DNA of 64,000 nucleotides from Stieleria neptunia (GCF_007754155.1 NZ_CP037423.1:7622938-7686937), one strand, 5' to 3'; positions 27,341 to 37,139 are shown, counted from the stretch's first letter. The notes: generated from the letters alone by a model not told the origin. Numbers and translations are program-made.

Positions 27341-28606
27341 TCAGCGTTCGACGCGTGCGAGTCGCCATCGGCGCGATTTCAACGCGATCCCACTTCGCAA
27401 CGTTTCGTCGCGTTGGTTGGCGATTCGATTGAACTGGATCACTTCACCCGGCAGGGCTCGACCGCTGGGGGACCGTTTTCGTTCTCCGACGATGTGAACT
27501 TGATTCAGTGCCTTCCAGCTGTAGGTGAACTGCAGGTTTTTATCGTTGACGTCGGCGCGATACCGTTCCGCTTCGCGATGGGCGGGCGAACGGTCGACCG
27601 GGATGCCTTGTCCCCATGCGTCACCCGCCGCGGTTGCAACGTGCTCTCCGTCGATGGTCAATTGGTACGTGCCGGCGGGTAGATTCTGCACCACCATCGT
27701 GTCCCGATGAAAGGCCAGCGGTGATGGCAACGGCTGGTCGGTCGGCGGCGGCAAGCGGGGCGCCGTCGTCTCGGTGCCTTGAAAGGTGATTTCAAAACCA
27801 TTGACTTGAGAGTCGCTGACTGCGGAGTGATTGATCGTCAACTGCGAGAGTTCGACGCCGCGTCCCTGGCCCGTTTGGGCTCGCGCGTCGATCGTGATCC
27901 GCCACGGCCGAACATCATCTGGCTGATCCGAGGCAAGAAGCTGATTGGCAAATTCATGGCTGATCGCCCAGTATCCGAATCGATTCAAGTGAATGCCATT
28001 GGTGGTCAATTTTGGACCGACCGGTTCGTCCATCAGATAAAGCGACGTTTCGAAGAGATTGACAAACGGGATTTCCGCAGCCGAGGCGACGTCGTTTGTC
28101 GCTTGCGTGTACGCCCTCAAGACATCGTTGCGCGCCTCTCGATTGGGCGTCAGTTTGCCGAGGTCTTCGCATGCGATCGGTGAGACCAGGATCAGACGCA
28201 CGTCCGTTTCGCCGTTGTATTGTTTCCCGGCGTGCGAGGTGATGAAGGACTGCAAGTCTCGTCGGAACTGATCCAACGCTTCGATTCCGTCAAAGGACTC
28301 GCCCATGCCGAAGCAGGCAATGATCACATCGGTGCCGTGATCGCGGAGCGTCGATTCCTCGGACGGGAAATTCGTCGGTCGATCGCGCGCGGTCAACATG
28401 TCGCCGCCCCAACCCAGGTTGCGGATCGAGACACCTTTGGCATGCTGCAATAACGCCGTTTCCAAGTAGCCGTGAATCCGAAGCTGATCGGCGAACGTGT
28501 TGCCAACGATCGCGATGCGATCACCGGGACGTATCGGCGACTGGGCACCGGCGACCGAACAGAACAAGCCGCCCAGCAGGATTGCCACGATTGAAAGGTG
28601 TTTCAT
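27341..28606 (-). CDS. SGNH/GDSL-type hydrolase with unusual active-site residues
   Basis: The 421-residue protein has a signal peptide (LSIVAILLGGLFCSVAGAQ) and an SGNH fold at about 28-225. Block I reads IAIVGNTFAD, where the normal GDS is GNT (35-37). Block II is NLGWGGD, block III is GMGESFDG, and the last block is TNGIHLNRFGY with His206 and Asn203 in place of the usual Asp. A C-terminal beta-rich half (about 230-421) is unassigned. I recall GNT forms in other planctomycete members, so it may be a distinct branch. Its role with the adjacent CxxCH haem protein and ThuA genes is probably on external carbohydrates. Confidence 0.82.
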   Translation of the reverse strand: MKHLSIVAILLGGLFCSVAGAQSPIRPGDRIAIVGNTFADQLRIHGYLETALLQHAKGVSIRNLGWGGDMLTARDRPTNFPSEESTLRDHGTDVIIACFGMGESFDGIEALDQFRRDLQSFITSHAGKQYNGETDVRLILVSPIACEDLGKLTPNREARNDVLRAYTQATNDVASAAEIPFVNLFETSLYLMDEPVGPKLTTNGIHLNRFGYWAISHEFANQLLASDQPDDVRPWRITIDARAQTGQGRGVELSQLTINHSAVSDSQVNGFEITFQGTETTAPRLPPPTDQPLPSPLAFHRDTMVVQNLPAGTYQLTIDGEHVATAAGDAWGQGIPVDRSPAHREAERYRADVNDKNLQFTYSWKALNQVHIVGERKRSPSGRALPGEVIQFNRIANQRDETLRSGIALKSRRWRLARVER

Positions 28607-28622
28607 CGTTCGACTCGGGAGT

Positions 28623-29585
28623 TTACTTTTTGGGTTTCTTGTCGACACGCTGGATTTCCCACGTTGAAATGTCTTCATCGGCACCGGGCACGGGGCGATC
28701 GACCGCCCAGCAACAACCATTGATCAACATCCGGACAAACGCTTCCTCGGCAAAGTCACCGGGATGACCGAATGACGTTCCAAAAACCTTGCCGCCCCAT
28801 TCGTTCTCCCACGCCCAGGCAACCACATCGGACTCGTGCTGTTTGACTTCGATCGTGCCGAATGATTTTTTCAGCGTTCGCACGCGCCCCTGTCCCGAAC
28901 CGGTCACCAACGGAATGCACCCTTCCTCCAGTCGCGTCAGGTACAGCGTCCCCGGCGAGACCCATTTCGTCTTGGTGATGTTGGACAAGATGGGATGATC
29001 GGTCGATTTCTCGACCACGCTGATTTGCGTTTCGCTGGTCTGGTGCACCACGTACGGTGTGCCCAGAACCCGTCGGCCGAAGTCATCGTTCCATGAAAAT
29101 CGCGGATGACCGGCCGGGTATTTGAACGAGTGGTTTGCCGTCCGCAAACCGATGACGGGCTTGCCGGATCGGACGTAATCTTCAATCGGTTGCCACTCCT
29201 CGTCGGGCAACTTCAGAAACCGCATGAAGAAGATTGCGAGATCCGCTTCGGCCAACGCTTCGATGCCCGGCAGCACGTTTTCGGTCTTCTTTTCTGGATT
29301 CCCCTCTCCCATCACGATCGTCGTTCGAAATCCGAAACGCTGCAGCTCCTTGGCAAAGATCGGCATCGACAACTCCGGAGAGTAGTGGAGCGTGCCGACG
29401 ACGATCACCGCGTGCGGTCGCTTGACCTCGTCCGACCAGGCGGGCCCCGAAACGACGAATGAGACGACAAACATCGCGATCAGTGCGAGACATGGAATCA
29501 GCCCCGTCGTCCGACGAACTGCGTTCATCGCAAACGGTGCGGCACGGCGACCGACCGAAGGCGTCAGTGGTTTCGGTTTTAACAT
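28623..29585 (-). CDS. ThuA-domain protein, exported
   Basis: The 320-residue protein has a long N-region and then a hydrophobic segment (LIPCLALIAMFVVSFVVSGPAWS), an export signal or anchor. The ThuA-like class I glutamine-amidotransferase fold follows: VIVVGTLHYSP, ADLAIFFMRFLKL, VRSGKPVIGLRTANHSF and WAWENEWGGKVFGTSFGHPGDF. The ATG at 29585 is selected because AGGAG lies 7 bp upstream. ThuA was linked to trehalose use in rhizobia, and many homologues sit in polysaccharide loci. The precise reaction is unknown. The SGNH gene begins 16 bp after its stop, so the two are probably one operon. Confidence 0.85.
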   Translation of the reverse strand: MLKPKPLTPSVGRRAAPFAMNAVRRTTGLIPCLALIAMFVVSFVVSGPAWSDEVKRPHAVIVVGTLHYSPELSMPIFAKELQRFGFRTTIVMGEGNPEKKTENVLPGIEALAEADLAIFFMRFLKLPDEEWQPIEDYVRSGKPVIGLRTANHSFKYPAGHPRFSWNDDFGRRVLGTPYVVHQTSETQISVVEKSTDHPILSNITKTKWVSPGTLYLTRLEEGCIPLVTGSGQGRVRTLKKSFGTIEVKQHESDVVAWAWENEWGGKVFGTSFGHPGDFAEEAFVRMLINGCCWAVDRPVPGADEDISTWEIQRVDKKPKK

Positions 29586-29634
29586 TCTCAAGCTCCTGGA
29601 GCGGAAATGGCGATGGAACGATTGGCACGGAAGG

Positions 29635-29746
29635 GTACGACGTCCTTTCCAGGTCGTCGGGACAAGTCCCTCGGACGACGGCCCGGAAAGGTACGACGTC
29701 CTTTCCAGGTCGTCGGGACGAGTCCCTCGGACGACGGCCCGGAAGG
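29635..29746. repeat. Two tandem 56-bp repeats
   Basis: Two copies of a 56-bp unit lie head to tail (29635-29690 and 29691-29746) and differ at only a few positions. Each begins GTACGACGTCCTTTCCAGG and contains the inverted words GGTCGTCGGGAC and CCTCGGACGACGGCC. The array ends with GCCGTCGTAC, so it can also fold end to end. It lies upstream of the ThuA gene and downstream of the sulfatase gene. Confidence 0.8.
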
Positions 29747-29807
29747 GCCGTCGTACGTGGACGGTCCTTCAAGGTTTAACACCAACGGTTGCTGACTCCC
29801 TTTCTCG

Positions 29808-31220
29808 TTAGGGCCGTGACTGTACCGTTGCGTCGCGCAACGACGAAAAATTCTTGGGGTTCGGTTTGGGCGGAAGCGTGGATTTCCATTCGGAAAGTTT
29901 CTCGGTCAGTTGCGTGACCACGTCCGGGTGCGATTCTTTCACGTCTCGCTCTTCGTAGGGATCGGCGACGATGTCATACAGTTCCACGTACGCAGAGGCT
30001 TCGTCGCTGATCAGTTTCCAGTTTTGGTCGACGATGCAATAGTCGACCCAGTGAAAAGAGTCGGCTTGCCCGGGCTTGCCGTTTCCCTTCATCTTCCAGA
30101 ACAACGGTTGGTTGCGACCGTCGCGGACGTCACCTTGCAGTGTTTTCAGCTGGCTGATGCCATCGGGCTGGTAAGATTCGGGCAACTCGGCGCCCGCGAT
30201 TTCGCAAAACGTCGGCAGCAAATCCACGGCTGAAATCATCGAACGTTGATCGACTTTGCCCGCCGCGATCTTGCCCGGCCAGCGTGCGATGAAGGGTACA
30301 TTGATGCCGCCTTCGAAGAGCGACGCCTTGTAACCCTTGCGTCCGGCGGTGATCCCCTTGGCCGCCGCGATCCCGAAGCCCGCGCCCGTCGCGGTGTCGT
30401 AGCTGAGGGCCAACGATGTTCCGGGCCGGGCGCGGGCGGGCCCGTTGTCGGAACTAAAGATGACCAGCGTGTTGTCGACCAGATCCAGTCTGTCGAGCGT
30501 CTCGAGAACCTCGCCGATGCGATCGTCGGCGTGCGACAACACCGAGGCGTAGATTTCATCGTTTTCATCGAGCCCACTGTTGCGAAACCGCCAACGGTAC
30601 TTCGGTATGACGTGAAACGGCGTGTGCGGTTCATGGACCCACAAGTTGATGAAGAACGGCTTGCCGGCCTGATGACTGTTCTGGATGAACTCGATCGCAT
30701 GCTCGGCGTCTTCGTGCACGGGCATCTGCTCGCCGGAACAATTGAACGCTCCGTAGGCATCGTATCCATACTCGCCGGGCGACGGGGAATCGGGGATCAT
30801 GTCGTTGGCCAGATGCCATTTGCCGAAATGGGCCGTCGCGTATCCGGCCTTCTGCAGCAATTTGGGCAGCGTGACCGAGTCGGTGTCCAGCCAATCGGGC
30901 ATGTTGCGTTTGGCATTACTCGGCACCCAGGCGAAATGCCCGTCGATGTTGTAGCGGGCCGGAAAATGCCCCGTCATCACCGCCGTTCGGCTGGGGGAAC
31001 ACACGCCGCTGGCGACGGTGAACCGATGAAAATCCGTTCCCTCACGCGCCAGCCGATCGATGTTGGGAGTCTTGACATAGGGATGGCCGTGGCAACTCAG
31101 ATCGCCCCAACCCCAGTCATCGGCAAAGATGAACACAATATTGGGACGCGGTGAATCAGCGGCGGCGAAGGATGTCAAAAGACACACCAACGCAAGCGCC
31201 ATCAGACAAGTGGACTTCAT
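29808..31220 (-). CDS. Secreted sulfatase (formylglycine type), first of three
   Basis: The 470-residue enzyme has a signal peptide (CLMALALVCLLTSFAAA). The sulfatase fold shows metal-binding IFADDWGWGD near the N-terminus, the formylglycine motif C74-S-P-S-R with the downstream TGHFPARY, the GKWHL segment and the late metal site FSSDNGP. It should hydrolyse sulfate esters of polysaccharides after Cys74 is converted to formylglycine. The start at 31220 gives the signal peptide; a longer frame lacks support. The neighbouring esterase, ThuA and SGNH genes share its strand, suggesting a joint role in carbohydrate breakdown. Confidence 0.93.
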   Translation of the reverse strand: MKSTCLMALALVCLLTSFAAADSPRPNIVFIFADDWGWGDLSCHGHPYVKTPNIDRLAREGTDFHRFTVASGVCSPSRTAVMTGHFPARYNIDGHFAWVPSNAKRNMPDWLDTDSVTLPKLLQKAGYATAHFGKWHLANDMIPDSPSPGEYGYDAYGAFNCSGEQMPVHEDAEHAIEFIQNSHQAGKPFFINLWVHEPHTPFHVIPKYRWRFRNSGLDENDEIYASVLSHADDRIGEVLETLDRLDLVDNTLVIFSSDNGPARARPGTSLALSYDTATGAGFGIAAAKGITAGRKGYKASLFEGGINVPFIARWPGKIAAGKVDQRSMISAVDLLPTFCEIAGAELPESYQPDGISQLKTLQGDVRDGRNQPLFWKMKGNGKPGQADSFHWVDYCIVDQNWKLISDEASAYVELYDIVADPYEERDVKESHPDVVTQLTEKLSEWKSTLPPKPNPKNFSSLRDATVQSRP

Positions 31221-31337
31221 GGTTTCGACTTGGAGGTTCGTTTGGGGAATCGTGTTGAAATGGATTGTAGTGGGTGAAGGTGGATTCGTTGTGTTTTCCA
31301 CCCTCTGCCGATCGTCGCTCTGCCGATCATCGCTGCG

Positions 31338-33254
31338 TCAAAGGACGTCGACCTCTTTCGAGACCCAGCGCAGGTTCCGGAACTGCGGCGGCGGTCCCTT
31401 CCACTGACCGCCCACGACACGCGTCTTCCGGTCGCGGCGTTGCCCCGATTGCAATCGTTCGGTCGCCGATAATTCCAACTGCCGGATGTTTTCCCAGTCG
31501 GCCAAGGGTTCGTCCCCGCCATCGCAAAAGTCTGCCGGGGTGAGCACAACGGGTTGCCATGCATCACCGCCGTCCAATTCGACTTCGGCGGCATGGTCGT
31601 CGATCCGCACCACCAAGGTATTCTGCTGATCTGCTTTCACGTCAACGGCCAACACCGCATCCGGGGGCGCGTGATAGATGTCCGCGTTCGGTTTGTTCGT
31701 GGTGAGCGGCCATTCGTCCGGACGATAGGTAAACCATTCTTTTTGCCAGTCGCCGGCGAAGTCTTCGATCGTGGTCTGAGGTTGTTGTGTCGGCGTGACA
31801 ACGGATTGTTGAAGTTGTTGCGGCGGGACGGTCCGTATCAAGGACGACAGGTTGATCGGTTCGCTGCGGTACTGGCGATAGTAATACCCGGCACCTTCGA
31901 CCGGTTGGGGCAGCGTGTAGGTGACATTGGCATAGACCCACAGTGGTTTTTCTGTGCTGGAGATCGGTAGCGATCCGGTCCACGATTTCTCCTGACGTTT
32001 CGCCGCGACGTGATGCCAATAGCGATGCACCACGTCGTCTCGATCGGACGGTGTCTCGTTCGGTTTTCCGTCTTGGGTGTAATAGACGTCCACCGACTCG
32101 ATCGGCAAACTTGTATCGGCGTCGATGCGGATGGTTGGGATGCCGTCGGAGGTCTGCAAGGTGAGGTTTGTCTCGGGCGTCGCAGGGAACACGAAGTTGC
32201 GTTTGAGATGTTGGTCAAACCAGAGCAGCGTGGCCGCTTCGTAGGGCGCGGTGTCTTGGTGGTTGTGGTGTGGCGAGCAGGTCACGCGCCACTGTCGGCT
32301 TTGGATCTCCCCAACCGCTTTGGGCAGATCGCCGATTCGACCATGGAAATCATTCGCCGGGCTCAGGAAGATGATCGGACACCTGATGTGTTTCAGGCTG
32401 ACGTCGTCACCGAGTGTGTTGCGAAACAATTCGCTGTCGTTGTAGCGATCGCTGATTCCACCACACGAAGGAGCGGCGGCTTGGACTCGGTCGTCGATGG
32501 CGGTGAGCACCGTCAGTTTGCCGCCCATCGAGTGCCCATAGACTCCCAATCGTTCCGGGTCGACTTCCGGTTGTCGCTGCAGAAACGTCAATGCCCGTCT
32601 GGCCGCGACGGCACACAGGAACCAACCGCTGTTGCGAGGCGATTCGACGGGATCCAGCGTCCACGGAGCCGCTTTGCCGCTCGGGAATTGATTCCCCGCA
32701 TTGCGTGAAGGGGCGTGATAGCCATCGACGGCGCCCCAGTCCGTCGTCGGTTTGTAATCGGGTGCGTCGGTTTTCTGATCCCAAAACAATTTGACTTGAT
32801 CGGGGCCGACCCGGTACTCGGGCGCGGAGATTCGCCCCGCCCAAGCGATCGACACCGTCGCGTAGCCGCGTTTGGCATTGGTCAAACAGGCTTTGTAGTC
32901 GGCGTATTGTCCGCCGCCATGGATCTGCACCAGGCCGGGCACGCCGGAGGCGCCTTGGGGAAATCCGTACACGGCGGCCAGCGTCGCTTTCTGGCCCTTG
33001 AAGATGCCGATTCGAAAACGCACGACTCGCAACACAACGCCGTCCTCTTCCCATTGGTGAAGCAGTTCAACGTCCAAGGGTTCATCGCGCGGATCAAACC
33101 CCGACCACATCTGGTCAAGGTTCTCGGGCGCCTGATTGTTCTGCAACGCGGGCAGCGTGTCGGGGGCTTCCGCCGACACTGCACCACTGGCGGCGATGGA
33201 GAGCAGCAGCGTCAGGAGAACGTTGCAACCCAGAAGGGGCGAGACGCGGAGCAT
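31338..33254 (-). CDS. Secreted alpha/beta hydrolase, probable carbohydrate esterase
   Basis: The 638-residue protein has a signal peptide (LLGCNVLLTLLLSIAASGAVSA). A dienelactone-hydrolase/acetylxylan-esterase-like domain spans about 75-360, with oxyanion-region QIHGGGQYADY, nucleophile elbow VYGHSMGG (Ser242), an acid in SPANDFHGR and the likely catalytic His in CSPHHNHQDT. The C-terminal part (about 370-638) is beta-rich and may bind carbohydrate. It is larger than most single-domain esterases. It precedes the sulfatase gene by about 117 bp on the same strand. The acyl group and polymer are not deducible. Confidence 0.85.
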   Translation of the reverse strand: MLRVSPLLGCNVLLTLLLSIAASGAVSAEAPDTLPALQNNQAPENLDQMWSGFDPRDEPLDVELLHQWEEDGVVLRVVRFRIGIFKGQKATLAAVYGFPQGASGVPGLVQIHGGGQYADYKACLTNAKRGYATVSIAWAGRISAPEYRVGPDQVKLFWDQKTDAPDYKPTTDWGAVDGYHAPSRNAGNQFPSGKAAPWTLDPVESPRNSGWFLCAVAARRALTFLQRQPEVDPERLGVYGHSMGGKLTVLTAIDDRVQAAAPSCGGISDRYNDSELFRNTLGDDVSLKHIRCPIIFLSPANDFHGRIGDLPKAVGEIQSRQWRVTCSPHHNHQDTAPYEAATLLWFDQHLKRNFVFPATPETNLTLQTSDGIPTIRIDADTSLPIESVDVYYTQDGKPNETPSDRDDVVHRYWHHVAAKRQEKSWTGSLPISSTEKPLWVYANVTYTLPQPVEGAGYYYRQYRSEPINLSSLIRTVPPQQLQQSVVTPTQQPQTTIEDFAGDWQKEWFTYRPDEWPLTTNKPNADIYHAPPDAVLAVDVKADQQNTLVVRIDDHAAEVELDGGDAWQPVVLTPADFCDGGDEPLADWENIRQLELSATERLQSGQRRDRKTRVVGGQWKGPPPQFRNLRWVSKEVDVL

Positions 33255-33404
33255 GGGGCGGGACCGGTGCCGGAGGGGACAACGAGGATTGGGGGAGATC
33301 CTCGATTGGGGAGTTCAACCACACAACATCTTTCAGTCGCGGGGGAAAGTCAATCAATTGCTGCGTCGGACGGGGAAGGATTTGCGACACGGGCATGTCG
33401 GCGG

Positions 33405-36347
33405 TCAATCGGCGGCGAATGACTCAGCGGAACCCTCAATCAGCAGATGGGTTTGTCCGGCGTCCAGGCCACCAAACGATTCGACGCTTCCGCTCGGCCA
33501 CGTCACGGTCACGTCTTCAACGCGCTCACTCGATCCGATCCCGGCCTTCAAGATCCGCTCGTTGCTGCCCATGTAACCGTCGCCGGAGAGCAACCAGACC
33601 CGACGTCGGCGCCCCTCTGCGATGAATTGCACGATCGCCCCGATCGCATCGCGAGCGCTCGCCGTGCCGATGCAGCGGATGCCGATTCGGCGGTTGTCGG
33701 TCTCCGTCCGATTGGCGAGCAAAACAGGTGGAGCGTCCTGATGCGTGACGATCAGATCGTCCGCCAAGTCGGCATCGACGTCGATTTTCCAGAGCGCGCG
33801 TCCGATGTGGTTGGTCGCCAGGTACGGGGATTGATCTGACAGTTCGACAGGCTGGAAGATTCCGTTTGTTGATCGCCGCATCAGCTGAAAGGGCTGTTCC
33901 AGCGGCGGTTGGTCCGGTCCGAAATCGCCGATGTGTCCGTTCGTGATCGCCAGTTCGTCGATACCGTCCGCGTCCATGTCGATGGCCTGTGCGCCGAAAC
34001 CGACGGTCATCAGCGTCGGTTCGATCAACTTCTGGCGGGCGGTGCTGTCGACCCACAATCCCGCGGCTTGCTGTTCGTAATAGATGTTGTACTCGCGCGC
34101 AAATCCGGTGACGTACAAATCCAGATCCGAGTCACCGTCAAAATCTCCGCACGCAATCCCCATGGATGCTTGCGCCAATGATTGGCCATCGACCGCGATG
34201 CCGCGCGGCACCGCCAATTCGGCGAGTCCCCCAGGGTTGATCTCAAGCAGATGATTGGCCGACATGTCATTGGCGATGAAAGCGGATTGCGAACCATCGG
34301 TCAATTGTCCGGCCAGAATCCCCAGCCCCCGACCGGGCGAAATTCGCTTCAGCGGATCAACGAACGACGGCTCAAATCCGCCCCTGCCGTCGCCCAACCA
34401 CACTTGATCCCGGTCGGCGGGGAATTTTGCCGGATGGCACGGAGCGGGGCCTTCGTCGGTTCGACAGGGTTGGTCCACATCCGAGGTGAGATCACAGTAG
34501 TTGACCGCGATCAAATCGGTGATGCCGTCGCGATCCAGGTCGACAAACGCCCCGCTGGTCGTCCACTGATGGGCCGTCGTGTGCAGCGATCGGGTGTCGT
34601 CGGAAAACGTACCGTCGCCGTTGTTTCGTAGCAGCCGATTTCGTCCAACGTTGGCGAAGAAGATGTCAGCAAATCCGTCTTCGTTGTAATCACCGATCGC
34701 AACCCCTTGGCCAAAATTTTGACTCGAGCAACCGCACGCGACAGTGACGTCGGCAAACTGTCCGTCAAGATTTCGCAGCATCGACGTCCGGGAGGAGTTT
34801 GGTGTGGGCGTTTCGCCGGAAGCGGAAAAGGTCAGATCCGAGCGCCCGTCTAAATCGAAATCCAACGTTCCGCCGCCGCTGCCCATCGAATGGACCAAAC
34901 CGGATGCGATGTCATGGTACTCAATGGCCGGCAAGACAAGCCGGCGCGAGCGAGTTTCATCGACATAGCGAAGCGGGACCGCGCTGCCGAGAAGGCCGCG
35001 GTGATTGCTCGATGGAACCGGCTCAATTGTGCGGTCAATGTCGGTGACCGGGTTGCCGGCGATTTCATCCAAGGGGTCCCAATCGGGCAGCGATTGCCAA
35101 GCTCGATTTTGCCGCAAGTCGGCGACGATCGACCGGCGAAGCGCGTCGAGGGAAGGATCCGTTTCACCGGGCAGTGTGGTGGCGATCGCCGACCAGGCTT
35201 CGGCTTCCCAGTCCCTGCCCAGACGACTCAAGGCACGGGCGACGTCGGCTGCGGCTCGCTGACTGCGTTCCCCGCTGCCGCCGAAGCGTTGCAAGTGCAT
35301 GCGAAGATCGAACAGATGTCGGGCCCGTCGATCAGCTCTCTGAATGATTTGCTCAGCCGCGTCCTCGTCGAGGACCTTGCCCGGATCCGCCCGTGATTGT
35401 AGTTGGCGTATCGATTGGCTGATCTGCGTCCAGGCAACCGCCATGTTGGGGCCGAGACGCGCCGCTTCGGCGTAACAGGAAAGCGCCGCGCTAAAATCAT
35501 CCAAATGAAAGTGACGGTCTCCCAGAGCGATCCAGAAATCGGCTTGGTCGCGACAGTGCGGCAAGGCGGCGGTCAACCAGTCTTCGAACGCTTCGTCGGA
35601 GGCCTGTTGAATGCCCGGCATCCGACCGAGCATCGCGTGCGCGGGGGCAAAGTCACCGTGGTGCCGAATGATCTCTCGGAGCACCGATTCGGCGGCGGAG
35701 AATTGACGTCCGTCCCGCATCGATTGCGCCAGCCCCAGCCGAAGCCGATGGTCGTTCGGGTTGCGCTCGATCAACGCTTCAATCGCTTCGGCGGTGAACA
35801 GTCGTTGTGACGTGTCGGTGCATGTGAGCAACACCGGGACGTCGAACGTGCGCTGCCGGATGATCGCTTCATAGTGTTCCTGCATCAAGTCGGTTCGACC
35901 GACTTCGCCGAGCAGCCCGAACAGCATGCGACGCAACGCATGGCGATCCGGTTCGGCCTCCACCGCCTGGGACAACAGTTCGATGGCGGGGTACGCTTCA
36001 CCGACTTCCAGAAATGCCCGCACCGCCATCTCGACTCGCGATGCCGGATTGAACCCCGCGGCGCGAGTCGCTCGGGCCAGCAGTTCGGCGGCTTCGCGTC
36101 GGTCTCCCGCCGCGGCGGTGGCGCGGGCGGCAGCGGTTAAAACGCCGGGGTCATCTGGCGACACGATCAGCGCGTCGCGGGCCAACCGCTGGGCGTCTTC
36201 GATTCTGGATTCACGAAGGGCGGCATCCACGGAATCGTTTTGCGGATCGCGCGCGACGACTTCGACCGCAGGCGGTTGGCGACTTTCGGTGCATCCGACG
36301 GCGATTGCCAGCAGGGCACCCAATGCGAGTGATCGTTGTGATTTCAA
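33405..36347 (-). CDS. TPR and VCBS/FG-GAP repeat lipoprotein with UnbV/ASPIC C-terminus
   Basis: This large lipoprotein (980 residues) has a signal sequence with lipobox AVGC, the cysteine being residue 19. Helical TPR-like repeats run from about 40 to 400. A VCBS/FG-GAP beta-propeller (about 450-880) carries calcium-loop words such as DFDLDGRSDLTF, DYNEDGFADIFFANVG, DLDRDGITDLIAVNY and DFDGDSDLDLYVTG. The UnbV/ASPIC segment WPSGSVESFGGLDAGQTHLL closes it. The TTG at 36347 is inferred because it begins the signal peptide; the open frame extends upstream into repeat DNA. It should sit at the cell surface and may take part in adhesion or carbohydrate binding. Confidence 0.85.
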   Translation of the reverse strand: MKSQRSLALGALLAIAVGCTESRQPPAVEVVARDPQNDSVDAALRESRIEDAQRLARDALIVSPDDPGVLTAAARATAAAGDRREAAELLARATRAAGFNPASRVEMAVRAFLEVGEAYPAIELLSQAVEAEPDRHALRRMLFGLLGEVGRTDLMQEHYEAIIRQRTFDVPVLLTCTDTSQRLFTAEAIEALIERNPNDHRLRLGLAQSMRDGRQFSAAESVLREIIRHHGDFAPAHAMLGRMPGIQQASDEAFEDWLTAALPHCRDQADFWIALGDRHFHLDDFSAALSCYAEAARLGPNMAVAWTQISQSIRQLQSRADPGKVLDEDAAEQIIQRADRRARHLFDLRMHLQRFGGSGERSQRAAADVARALSRLGRDWEAEAWSAIATTLPGETDPSLDALRRSIVADLRQNRAWQSLPDWDPLDEIAGNPVTDIDRTIEPVPSSNHRGLLGSAVPLRYVDETRSRRLVLPAIEYHDIASGLVHSMGSGGGTLDFDLDGRSDLTFSASGETPTPNSSRTSMLRNLDGQFADVTVACGCSSQNFGQGVAIGDYNEDGFADIFFANVGRNRLLRNNGDGTFSDDTRSLHTTAHQWTTSGAFVDLDRDGITDLIAVNYCDLTSDVDQPCRTDEGPAPCHPAKFPADRDQVWLGDGRGGFEPSFVDPLKRISPGRGLGILAGQLTDGSQSAFIANDMSANHLLEINPGGLAELAVPRGIAVDGQSLAQASMGIACGDFDGDSDLDLYVTGFAREYNIYYEQQAAGLWVDSTARQKLIEPTLMTVGFGAQAIDMDADGIDELAITNGHIGDFGPDQPPLEQPFQLMRRSTNGIFQPVELSDQSPYLATNHIGRALWKIDVDADLADDLIVTHQDAPPVLLANRTETDNRRIGIRCIGTASARDAIGAIVQFIAEGRRRRVWLLSGDGYMGSNERILKAGIGSSERVEDVTVTWPSGSVESFGGLDAGQTHLLIEGSAESFAAD

Positions 36348-36437
36348 TTCACCGGGGCTCCACGGGTGTGCGCGGTTTGTGAGCGGCAAGGCGTAAGCCC
36401 AATACCGCTAAATCGAGAAGGGAACATGAATCACCCA

Positions 36438-36512
36438 GGCTCCCCTCTCCCCCGATTCCTGGCGAGCCTAAGCGAGTCAGGAATCGGGGGAGAGGGGCTG
36501 GGGGTGAGGGGG
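36438..36512. repeat. CCCCTCTCCCCC inverted repeat, first copy
   Basis: The left arm GGCTCCCCTCTCCCCCGATT (36438 on) pairs with a right arm GGAATCGGGGGAGAGGGGCT. The right arm continues into GGGGGTGAGGGGG. The short loop contains GGCGAGCCTAAGCGAGTC. The same arms recur in reverse order at 36770-36900. Words like CCCTCACCCCCAGCCCCTCTC are common intergenic repeats in many bacterial genomes. Confidence 0.75.
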
Positions 36513-36769
36513 ATAAGTGGGAATTTATACTGTGCGCCGTTGCTGGATTGCGGCGACGATATGCTCTCGAACCCCGGTTGGACATGGCGACACAGCAGAA
36601 ATCAGCAGAGTATCGCCCCATCGGATACTCACGTCCAAACTTTTCTCCGGCGCAACCACGATTGCTCATCATCTGCTAAACCGAGTTTTCGAATTCATTC
36701 GCTCGGCCGCGCTGATCACGAACAAACTCGGTGACCTTGTGATTGCATCGTCGTTTCGTCATGTGGATT

Positions 36770-36900
36770 CCCCCTCACCCCCAGCCCCTCTCCCCCAAAC
36801 AAGCCTCTCGTCATTGCAACATATTGGCATTCTAAAATCACTCGGTGCCCATGATCAATCAGAATCAACGAAGAGGCTTGTTCGGGGGAGAGGGGAGCCA
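36770..36900. repeat. CCCCTCTCCCCC inverted repeat, second copy
   Basis: The left arm starts CCCCCTCACCCCCAGCCCC and continues through TCTCCCCCAAACAAGCCTCT. The right arm, AGAGGCTTGTTCGGGGGAGA then GGGGAGCC, is its complement. The two copies of this family lie about 260 bp apart. Between them (36513-36769) I see no gene and no other repeat I can support. Confidence 0.75.
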
Positions 36901-36923
36901 TTTTGGGGTAAGTCGAATCTCGA

Positions 36924-37130
36924 TTTAGCGGTATTGGGCGCAAGCCCTCCGGTCGTTCCATGTGTTTCCGAACCGAAACCGGACGGCTCCCGGGCTGTCG
37001 TTTTTGTGAGCCGCGCGCCGCGTAAGCGGCCGGGCACTGCGACGCTGCCCGAGGCCTTACGGCCAGCGGCTCACCATTGACTCAGCAGATCCCGACTCAA
37101 TCGACAGCCCGCTCGCGCCGTTCCGCTAAC
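36924..37130. repeat. Palindromic repeat family P, copy 3 (interrupted)
   Basis: The left end TTTAGCGGTATTGGGCGCAA and the right end GCTCGCGCCGTTCCGCTAAC are the two halves of a family P palindrome, split by a 123-bp nested element at 36989-37111. It ends 10 bp before the beta-helix gene's stop. A half-copy of the same variant (GCGTAAGCCCAATACCGCTA) lies at 36388-36411, next to the start of the VCBS lipoprotein gene. Confidence 0.8.
36989..37111. mobile_element. Nested 123-bp hairpin element M, copy 1
   Basis: The element begins CGGGCTGTCG and ends CGACAGCCCG, a perfect 10-bp terminal inverted repeat. Inside is a long hairpin (GTGAGCCGC ... GCGGCTCAC, with GGGCA ... TGCCC at its tip) and an asymmetric tail containing GACTCAGCAGATCCCGACTC. 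It is flanked by CTCC (36985-36988) and CTCG (37112-37115), an almost perfect 4-bp duplication. It codes for no protein, so it would be a MITE moved by an enzyme encoded elsewhere. Confidence 0.8.
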
Positions 37131-37139
37131 ATCTTTCAC

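Noticed and set aside
36365..36411. Half-copy of family P used as the start of the VCBS lipoprotein gene
   Set aside because: The longer TTG start would translate repeat DNA and lengthen the signal peptide; the TTG at 36347 gives a proper lipoprotein signal.
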